Made by a program: the position numbers and the translations under genes
NCBI GenBank assembly: GCA_009775195.1
Contig: VSPF01000092.1
Location: forward strand, 1-12,120
Direction: 5' to 3'
Source of the DNA: Muribaculaceae bacterium
GTDB taxonomy: Bacteria > Bacteroidota > Bacteroidia > Bacteroidales > Muribaculaceae
Length of the DNA: 12,120 nucleotides
Notes under the pieces: generated by a model
Told to the model about the DNA's origin: nothing
What the model saw: only the letters and a program-made list of their open reading frames with translations
Databases searched by the model: none
In this document: positions 6,944 to 12,120 of the stretch, piece by piece
Layout of the letters: each line of letters starts with the position of its first letter
Numbering within the stretch: position 1 is the first letter of the stretch

Positions 6944-7822
6944 ATGAAAGGAATAATTCTCGCCGGAGGTTCCGGTTCAAGGCTCTACCCCATTACCCTG
7001 GGCGTGTCGAAGCAGCTTGTGCCTGTCTACGACAAACCCATGATTTATTACCCCCTGACGGTGCTGATGCTTGCCGGCATCCGCGAGATACTCCTTATAT
7101 CCACGCCGGCCGACCTGCCACAGTTCAAACGCCTCTTGGGCGACGGGCAGCAGCTCGGCATAAGCATGAGTTATGCCGAGCAGGCGCGACCCGAAGGGCT
7201 TGCCCAGGCCCTGACCATAGGCCGCGACTTTATCGGCGACGAGCCTGTGGCTCTCGTATTGGGCGACAATATCTTTTACGGCCAAGGCTTTAGCGCGATG
7301 CTCCACAAGGCTGCGCGCGATGCCGCCGGTGGCCGTGCGACAATATTCGGCTACCACGTGAGCGACCCAAAGCGCTACGGAGTGGTAGAGCTTGACGACA
7401 ACGGGCGCCCGGTACACATCGAGGAGAAGCCGCAATCGCCACGCAGCGACCTGGCAGTGGTCGGCCTCTACTTCTATCCGCGAGGCTCGGCCGACGTTGC
7501 CGCCGGGGTAAAGCCGTCAGCACGAGGCGAACTCGAAATAACGTCGGTAAACGAGCACTACCTCCGCGCCGGTCAGCTCGAAGTACAGGCTTTCGGCCGA
7601 GGCTTCGCGTGGCTCGACACCGGCACCATCGACTCGCTCATGGAGGCTTCGGCCTTTATCGAAGCCATAGAAAAACGCCAGGGCTTACTAATCGCGTCGC
7701 CCGAAGAAGTGGCCTACCGTCGCGGATTTATTGACGCCGCGCGTCTGCGCGAACTCGCAAAGCCCCTCTTATCGACACACTACGGACAGTATCTCAATCG
7801 TTTGGCAGATGAAAAAGCTTGA
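6944..7822 (+). CDS. rmlA: Glucose-1-phosphate thymidylyltransferase
   Basis: RmlA (also rfbA) makes dTDP-glucose from dTTP and glucose-1-phosphate, the first step of the pathway. The 292-residue protein starts at the ATG at 6944. An in-frame TTG six bases earlier (6938) overlaps the rmlB stop and is not needed, because the mature family N-terminus is MKGIILAGGSGSRLYP. Nucleotide-binding and catalytic motifs are complete: GGSGSRLYP (8-16), SKQLVPVYDKPMIYYPL (22-38), GLAQA (85-89), the metal-binding Asp108 in LGDN, EKP (161-163) and Asp225 in WLDTGT. Length is normal for the family (about 290). The gene sits 2 bp after rmlB and overlaps the isomerase gene by 14 bp. Order rmlB then rmlA differs from rmlA-first clusters but is common enough not to matter. 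Confidence 0.96.
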   Translation: MKGIILAGGSGSRLYPITLGVSKQLVPVYDKPMIYYPLTVLMLAGIREILLISTPADLPQFKRLLGDGQQLGISMSYAEQARPEGLAQALTIGRDFIGDEPVALVLGDNIFYGQGFSAMLHKAARDAAGGRATIFGYHVSDPKRYGVVELDDNGRPVHIEEKPQSPRSDLAVVGLYFYPRGSADVAAGVKPSARGELEITSVNEHYLRAGQLEVQAFGRGFAWLDTGTIDSLMEASAFIEAIEKRQGLLIASPEEVAYRRGFIDAARLRELAKPLLSTHYGQYLNRLADEKA

Positions 7823-8225
7823 AGACGCCCGCATAATACGGCTACCGCGCATCTACGACCCTCGCGGCAACCTCACCTTCGTGCAAAACGGTGACCAATA
7901 CCTGCCGTTCGAGGTCGAACGTGTCTACTGGACTTACGACGTGCCCGCCGGCGAACAGCGCGGCGGACACTCGCACCACGTGGGCAAGGAACTACTCGTT
8001 GCCATCTCGGGCAGCTTCAATGTCAACCTCTACGACGGCGAGACCACGCAGACTTTTACGCTCAACCGCCCCTTCGAAGGGCTGTACATACCGGCCGGAT
8101 ACTGGCGCACGCTCGACAATTTCGCGTCGGGGTCGGTGTGCATGGTGCTGACTTCGACACCATATAGCGAGGACGATTACGTGAGGGATTTCGAAGAATT
8201 CGAGAAACTTGCAGCGGATGAGTAA
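7809..8225 (+). CDS. fdtA: dTDP-4-dehydro-6-deoxyglucose 3,4-ketoisomerase, FdtA/QdtA type
   Basis: This small cupin enzyme (138 residues) moves the keto group of dTDP-4-dehydro-6-deoxyglucose from C4 to C3, preparing C3 for amination. Identification rests on family hallmarks: DPRGNL near the start (18-22), VERVYWTYDV (37-46), and RGGHSHH (51-57), whose His54 and His56 align with the two active-site histidines of FdtA. GLYIPAGYW (91-99) and the tail YSEDDYVRDFEEF also fit. Length matches FdtA (139 residues). FdtA gives the galacto product (toward Fuc3N) and QdtA the gluco product (toward Qui3N); I cannot separate them by eye, so the symbol is provisional. The ATG at 7809 lies inside the end of rmlA (14-bp overlap). 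An upstream in-frame start near 7731 would add 26 non-homologous residues and is rejected. The gene ends inside the aminotransferase start (8-bp overlap). Confidence 0.88.
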   Translation: MKKLEDARIIRLPRIYDPRGNLTFVQNGDQYLPFEVERVYWTYDVPAGEQRGGHSHHVGKELLVAISGSFNVNLYDGETTQTFTLNRPFEGLYIPAGYWRTLDNFASGSVCMVLTSTPYSEDDYVRDFEEFEKLAADE

Positions 8226-9336
8226 GTTAAAATACCCCTTCCTCGACCTCGGCACCGTCAGTGCCGCATACGCCGACGGCCTCAAGGCCGCCGCCTGCCG
8301 TGTCATAGACTCGGGCAGGTATGTCGGAGGCGGCGAGTGCGAAGCGTTCGAGAAGCAGCTTGCACGACATACCGGCACCAAATACGCCGTAGGGGTGAGC
8401 AACGGCCTCGACGCCCTCAGATTGATACTCCGAGCCTACATGGCTTTGGGAAAACTTGCCAAAGGCGACGAGGTAATCGTGCCGGCAAACACGTATATAG
8501 CCACGGTACTGGCCATTACCGATGCCGGATTGACCCCGGTCTTTGTCGACGCCGACCTATCGACGCTCAATATCGACACGTCGCTGATTGAAAGAGCCGT
8601 GACACCGCGCACCCGTGCCATCATGACGGTGCACCTCTACGGTCGTCCGGCATACGACGATGTAATGGCCTCCGTTGCCCGTCGGCACGGCCTGCTGATT
8701 ATCGAGGATAATGCCCAGGCCATAGGCGCCGACGTAGACGGCACCAAGACCGGCGCCCTCGGCGATGCCGCAGCCTTCAGCTTCTACCCGACAAAAAATG
8801 TCGGTGCCATAGGCGACGCTGGGGCTGTGACGACCAACGACAACGCCCTGGCCGATGCCGTGCGTGCCCTGGCGAACTACGGCTCCGACACGCGCTACCA
8901 TAATATATACCAGGGCTTCAACTGCCGGTTAGACCCTATACAGGCGGCATTTCTGCGTCTGAAACTCGACGACATCGACACCGAGACCAGGCACCGACGC
9001 GCACTTGCCGCCATCTACGATGCCGAAATCGGCAACGCACTCGTTGGCAAGCCTCGGCTCGCCACTCCCGACAACTGCGTATGGCACCAGTATGTAGTCC
9101 GCGTTGGAAATCGCGACAAGTTCCGCGCATATCTGACGGCCAACGGCGTTGGCAGCGACGTACATTATGCAGTGCCGCCCTATCTCCAACCATGTTATAT
9201 GCAATATTCGCACTTGCATTTCCCCGTCACCGAGCAGCTTGCCGCAGAGGTCGTGAGCCTGCCCATATCACGGTGCACCGGTGCTGACGACGCACGTGCC
9301 ATTGCAGCAATAATCAACGCATACACCGATGACTGA
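8218..9336 (+). CDS. fdtB: DegT/DnrJ/EryC1-family sugar aminotransferase (FdtB/QdtB type)
   Basis: This 372-residue PLP enzyme should aminate C3 of the 3-keto sugar made by the upstream isomerase, with glutamate as likely donor, giving dTDP-3-amino-3,6-dideoxyhexose. Features include PFLDLG near the start, SGRYVGGGECEAFEKQLA (32-49), GVSNGLDALRL (59-69), VPANTYIAT, Asp164 in EDNAQAIGA (pyridine-ring contact) and the Schiff-base Lys193 in FYPTKNVGAIGDAGA. FNCRLDPIQAAFL and HYAVPPYLQP follow near the C-terminus. FdtB-type enzymes are typically of this length. Start ATG 8218 overlaps the isomerase stop by 8 bp; a TTG at 8209 is also in frame but less likely. The symbol assumes a Fuc3N product, and Qui3N remains possible. 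No N-acetyltransferase gene (fdtC/qdtC) follows. The stop overlaps mtaB by 8 bp. Confidence 0.88.
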   Translation: MSKLKYPFLDLGTVSAAYADGLKAAACRVIDSGRYVGGGECEAFEKQLARHTGTKYAVGVSNGLDALRLILRAYMALGKLAKGDEVIVPANTYIATVLAITDAGLTPVFVDADLSTLNIDTSLIERAVTPRTRAIMTVHLYGRPAYDDVMASVARRHGLLIIEDNAQAIGADVDGTKTGALGDAAAFSFYPTKNVGAIGDAGAVTTNDNALADAVRALANYGSDTRYHNIYQGFNCRLDPIQAAFLRLKLDDIDTETRHRRALAAIYDAEIGNALVGKPRLATPDNCVWHQYVVRVGNRDKFRAYLTANGVGSDVHYAVPPYLQPCYMQYSHLHFPVTEQLAAEVVSLPISRCTGADDARAIAAIINAYTDD

Positions 9337-10642
9337 CGCCACAGACTGCCCATCGCTCAAAATAATGTACCACACCTTCGGCTGCAAGCTCAATTTCGCC
9401 GAGACAGCGTCGGTGGCCGAGCAGTTTGCCGCCCGGGGGCATATTCGTGTCGCCGAGGGCGGCGTGCCCGACATAATCGTCATAAACTCGTGCAGCGTGA
9501 CAGCCGAGGCCGACCGCAAGTGCCGCAGCACAATCAGGTCGCTCAACCGCCGCTACCCGGCAGCGGCAGTGGTCGTTACGGGCTGCTATGCCCAGCTCAA
9601 GCCCGAGGAAGTCGCCGCGCAGCCAGGCGTGAGGGCCGTGGTGGGCGTGAACGACAAGCTCGACATACCGCGCATAGCCGAAGAGGCGTGGCTGAGCGGC
9701 TCGATGTCTCCGCAATTTCCCGAGGCCAAAGACTTGCGAGAGTTCATGCCCTCATGTTCGCGCGGTGACCGCACACGCTTCTTCCTCAAGGTGCAGGACG
9801 GGTGCGACTACTGGTGCACCTACTGCACCATCCCCAAGGCCCGCGGGCGTTCGCGCTCGGGGTCTATCGACGATATACTCGCACAGGCCCGTGCGGCAGC
9901 GGCCGCAGGCGGCCGTGAAATAGTCATAACCGGTGTCAACATAGGCGACTTCGGCCACGGCCGCAGCGACAACTTCTACGACCTGTGCCGCGCCCTCGAC
10001 GAGGTCGACGGCATCGAGCGATACCGCATATCGTCAATCGAGCCCAACCTTCTGACCGACGAAATCATAGACTTCGTGGCCGGGTCGAAACGCTTTATGC
10101 CGCATTTCCACATACCATTGCAGTGCGGCAGCGACGCGGTGTTGGCCCTTATGCGGCGGCGCTACGACACGGCCCTGTTCGCCCACAAGGTAGAGCGCAT
10201 ACGCCGCACCATGCCCGACGCCTTTATCGGCGTAGACCTCATCGTAGGGGCACGAGGCGAAACGCAGCAGCGTTTCGAAGAATCGAAAGCCTTCGTCGAA
10301 AGCCTCGACATCAGCCACTTGCACGTATTCCCCTACTCCGAGCGGCCCGGCACACGCGCCCTCGACCTCGCCGACCCTGTCGACCAGGCCGAGAAGCACC
10401 GACGCGCCGAGCAGATGCTCGCCGTCAGCGCCGCCAAACACCGCGACTTCGCCGGACGATTTATAGGAACAGTGCGCCCCGTGCTTGTAGAGCACTCGCA
10501 CGCCGGGCAGCCACTCGGCGGATTTACAGACAATTACCTGCGCATACGCGCCGACATCGACCCGTCGTTCGACAATCGCGTAATCAATATGAAGCTGCTC
10601 CGCCTGCTCGACGACGGCGAAACAATCGAAGCCAAGCCGTAG
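9329..10642 (+). CDS. mtaB: tRNA t6A37 methylthiotransferase MtaB
   Basis: MtaB is a cytoplasmic radical-SAM enzyme that converts t6A37 to ms2t6A37 in tRNAs reading ANN codons. The 437-residue protein has the three modules of the family. The N-terminal methylthiotransferase domain binds one cluster through Cys19 (TFGCKLN), Cys55 (NSCSVT) and Cys86 (TGCYAQ). The radical-SAM domain has Cys159, Cys163 and Cys166 in the CxxxCxxC motif of QDGCDYWCTYCTIPKARG. A TRAM-like RNA-binding segment closes the protein (about 375-435). The signatures CKLN, IPKARG and the overall length favour MtaB over MiaB or RimO. The ATG at 9329 overlaps the aminotransferase stop by 8 bp; a later ATG at 9365 would start nearer the conserved domain and cannot be excluded. 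Its place among envelope genes probably reflects conserved gene order with the acyltransferase downstream rather than a sugar-related job. Confidence 0.93.
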   Translation: MTDATDCPSLKIMYHTFGCKLNFAETASVAEQFAARGHIRVAEGGVPDIIVINSCSVTAEADRKCRSTIRSLNRRYPAAAVVVTGCYAQLKPEEVAAQPGVRAVVGVNDKLDIPRIAEEAWLSGSMSPQFPEAKDLREFMPSCSRGDRTRFFLKVQDGCDYWCTYCTIPKARGRSRSGSIDDILAQARAAAAAGGREIVITGVNIGDFGHGRSDNFYDLCRALDEVDGIERYRISSIEPNLLTDEIIDFVAGSKRFMPHFHIPLQCGSDAVLALMRRRYDTALFAHKVERIRRTMPDAFIGVDLIVGARGETQQRFEESKAFVESLDISHLHVFPYSERPGTRALDLADPVDQAEKHRRAEQMLAVSAAKHRDFAGRFIGTVRPVLVEHSHAGQPLGGFTDNYLRIRADIDPSFDNRVINMKLLRLLDDGETIEAKP

Positions 10643-10646
10643 AGCC

Positions 10647-11546
10647 ATGAAAGAGAAGCGGTCTGCAAAAATACTGATAGCCATTCTCTCGGCGTTCGCA
10701 CATCTGCCGTTAAGGGTGATGTACGTACTCGCCGACATTGCCTTTGTTTTAGTTTATTATGTGGCGCGATACCGCCGCAGGGTCGTTGACGACAATCTTG
10801 CGCAATGCTTTCCCGACATGGACCAAAAGGCCCGTGCAGCAATCAGGCGGCAGTTCTACCGCAACTTCTGCGACACCTTTGTCGAGGCCGTCAAACTCTT
10901 GCATATCAGCGATAAAGAGATTTGCCAACGTATGCAATTTGAAAACACAGCCCTGATTGACGAACTGTTGTCGCAAGGCAAGAGCGTGGCAGTCTACTTT
11001 TCGCACTGCGGCAACTGGGAGTGGGCACCGTCGGTCACGCTACACACCACTCATCACCAAGGCGTTGAATATTGCCAGGTCTACCGGCCCTTACGCAACC
11101 ACGCCTTCGACGCGCTGATGCTGCGCATACGTTCGCGCTTCGGGTCACTGTCGTTCGCCAAAGCCACAGTGTTCCGCGACCTTGTACACCTCAAGCGCGA
11201 CAACGTGCTCACAGTCACCGGCTTTATGAGCGACCAGAAGCCGAGCCACAACGACCCGACGGTAGTCACGATGTTTCTCAACCGCCCCACGGCCTTTATC
11301 AGCGGCACCGAGACCCTTGCACGCCGCATGGGTCTGGCCGCTATTTACTGGGATATGGAGAAAACCGCCCGGGGCCACTACCGCATAACCTGCCGCCTGC
11401 TCGACGACGGCACCCACGCCGGCGAACCGGGCACACTGACAAGAAATTATGCCGCCATGCTGCAGGATACCATCACGCGCAACCCGGCGATATGGCTATG
11501 GACACACAAAAGATGGAAAATACCCGTAACGATGCCGGCACAATGA
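10647..11546 (+). CDS. Lysophospholipid/lipid A acyltransferase, LpxL/HtrB family
   Basis: The 299-residue product belongs to the membrane acyltransferases that add secondary acyl chains to lipid A, or acylate related lipids, at the cytoplasmic face of the inner membrane. The catalytic HX4E motif is present as His120 and Glu125 in YFSHCGNWEW. VYRPLRN (145-151) and SDQKPSHNDP (195-204) match conserved substrate-site blocks, and the C-terminus WLWTHKRWK is a family hallmark. An N-terminal hydrophobic segment (about 8-40) anchors it, followed by the family's RYRRRVVDDNLAQCFP. Length is normal. It starts 4 bp after mtaB and its TGA overlaps the glycosyltransferase ATG (ATGA), so translation is probably coupled. 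Which acyl chain or acceptor it uses cannot be read, so no symbol is given. Confidence 0.9.
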   Translation: MKEKRSAKILIAILSAFAHLPLRVMYVLADIAFVLVYYVARYRRRVVDDNLAQCFPDMDQKARAAIRRQFYRNFCDTFVEAVKLLHISDKEICQRMQFENTALIDELLSQGKSVAVYFSHCGNWEWAPSVTLHTTHHQGVEYCQVYRPLRNHAFDALMLRIRSRFGSLSFAKATVFRDLVHLKRDNVLTVTGFMSDQKPSHNDPTVVTMFLNRPTAFISGTETLARRMGLAAIYWDMEKTARGHYRITCRLLDDGTHAGEPGTLTRNYAAMLQDTITRNPAIWLWTHKRWKIPVTMPAQ

Positions 11547-12091
11547 AGCCGGTGGCAATAATCATACTCAACTGGAACGGCCGCGAGCTGCTCGAGCGCT
11601 TCCTGCCCTCGGTGGTCGAATACAGCGACACGCGCATATCGCGCGTAATCGTGGCCGACAACGGCAGCGACGACGACTCGGTAGAAATGCTCAAAGAAAA
11701 GTTCCCGACTGTCGAAATACTGCCATTCGACACCAACTACGGCTTTGCCGAGGGCTACAACCGAGCCGTTGCCGCCGTAGAGAGCGAATATACGCTCCTT
11801 CTCAACTCTGACGCGGCCGCTACCCCCGGATGGGACGTGACGCTCTATGATTTTATGGAAGAGCACCCCGACGCGGGTGCCTGCCAGCCCAAGCTGCTAT
11901 CATACGACCACCCCGACACCTTTGAATATGCCGGCGGATGCGGCGGATATATCGACTGCAACGGCTATCCCTACTGCCGTGGGCGAATATTCAGCACCTG
12001 CGAAACCGACAGCGGCCAATACGACAGCGTCGCCGCCATACACTGGGCCACAGGGGCGGCAATGATGGTCAGCCTCAGCATATACCTCTAG
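11543..12091 (+). CDS. Glycosyltransferase family 2, truncated by an in-frame TAG
   Basis: This is the N-terminal part of a GT-A glycosyltransferase, which transfers a sugar from a nucleotide donor. Residues 1-182 contain VAIIILNWNGRELLERFLPS (4-23), IVADNGSDDDS (36-46), NYGFAEGYN (65-73) and LLNSDAAATPGW (86-97), where N88-x-D90 stands at the usual metal-binding DxD position. HWATGAAMM (167-175) follows. Relatives are normally over 300 residues, and at this point continue into a GGLD..FFAH.EE acceptor-site block. Here a TAG at 12089-12091 ends the frame just before that block. The next codons, to the window edge, read CGGLETDFFA in the same frame, so the gene is probably a nonsense mutant or contains a sequence error. 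A product ending at 182 would lack the catalytic-base region and should be inactive. The ATG overlaps the acyltransferase stop by 4 bp. Confidence 0.85.
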   Translation: MKPVAIIILNWNGRELLERFLPSVVEYSDTRISRVIVADNGSDDDSVEMLKEKFPTVEILPFDTNYGFAEGYNRAVAAVESEYTLLLNSDAAATPGWDVTLYDFMEEHPDAGACQPKLLSYDHPDTFEYAGGCGGYIDCNGYPYCRGRIFSTCETDSGQYDSVAAIHWATGAAMMVSLSIYL

Positions 12092-12120
12092 TGCGGCGGC
12101 CTCGAAACCGATTTCTTCGC
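12092..12120 (+). pseudogene. Continuation of the glycosyltransferase beyond the in-frame TAG (partial)
   Basis: The 29 bases after the TAG stay in the glycosyltransferase frame and read CGGLETDFFA, matching the GGLD/E..FFA block that follows ATGA.MM in intact family members. The frame is therefore not shifted and only one codon is abnormal. The gene runs off the right edge, so it cannot be seen whether further damage exists. It could be a recent nonsense mutation, a sequencing or assembly error, or, much less likely, a readthrough site. Confidence 0.7.

Noticed and set aside
7270..7277. TATCTTTT inside rmlA as a -7 promoter element.
   Set aside because: It has one mismatch to TAnnTTTG, no AT-rich surround, and is explained by codons for the conserved LGDNIFYG motif.
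11072..11542. An in-frame extension upstream of the glycosyltransferase ATG, which would make a longer protein.
   Set aside because: The added 157 residues are Arg/Pro/His-rich shadow sequence of the acyltransferase; the family N-terminus (VAIIILNWNG) begins right at the ATG at 11543.
12089..12091. TAG decoded as an amino acid throughout this genome.
   Set aside because: TAG ends the response regulator and mtaB at their expected family lengths, so it acts as a normal stop.

Overview
The window comes from a Bacteroidota chromosome, most likely a GC-rich gut member of the order Bacteroidales; a Muribaculaceae-like origin is a guess. Four things support this. No start codon has a Shine-Dalgarno sequence. 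One clear Bacteroidetes-type -7 promoter element (TATCTTTG) is present. The lipoprotein has an acidic/lysine stretch right after its lipobox cysteine. The protein families and their order (MtaB, then a lysophospholipid acyltransferase, then a family 2 glycosyltransferase) are familiar from this group. All convincing genes are on the + strand.

Layout. Positions 1-228 hold the 3' end of a TPR protein. An AT-rich, 290-bp gap (229-518) follows; it carries a perfect 9-bp hairpin, a doubtful 52-codon ORF and a short terminator-like hairpin just before the next gene. Positions 519-2682 encode an OmpR-type response regulator and its membrane histidine kinase, overlapping by 23 bp. After 59 bp comes a 738-residue RelA/SpoT homologue. 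Its ppGpp synthetase site looks intact, but its hydrolase HD motif is destroyed.

From the RelA/SpoT gene to the right edge, every junction is an overlap of 4-20 bp or a gap of 2-4 bp, so the genes look like one transcription unit: a lipoprotein, four dTDP-sugar genes (rmlB, rmlA, a 3,4-ketoisomerase, a PLP aminotransferase), mtaB, a lipid A-type acyltransferase and a family 2 glycosyltransferase. A promoter-like element lies in an AT-rich patch inside the 3' end of the RelA/SpoT gene and could drive the lipoprotein and sugar genes separately.

How the genes fit together (inference). The four sugar genes convert glucose-1-phosphate to a dTDP-3-amino-3,6-dideoxyhexose (Fuc3N or Qui3N type) and would divert the 4-keto intermediate from L-rhamnose. 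The lipoprotein, acyltransferase and glycosyltransferase also point to the envelope, while the RelA/SpoT protein and MtaB link the unit to starvation signalling and translation. The last gene is interrupted by an in-frame TAG at 12089-12091, after which recognisable glycosyltransferase sequence continues to the window edge.

No rRNA, tRNA, CRISPR array, insertion sequence or phage gene was seen. The most unusual points are the hydrolase-dead RelA/SpoT protein with an RxKD synthetase motif next to a two-component system, the promoter embedded in coding sequence, the interrupted glycosyltransferase and the possible attenuator before the response regulator.
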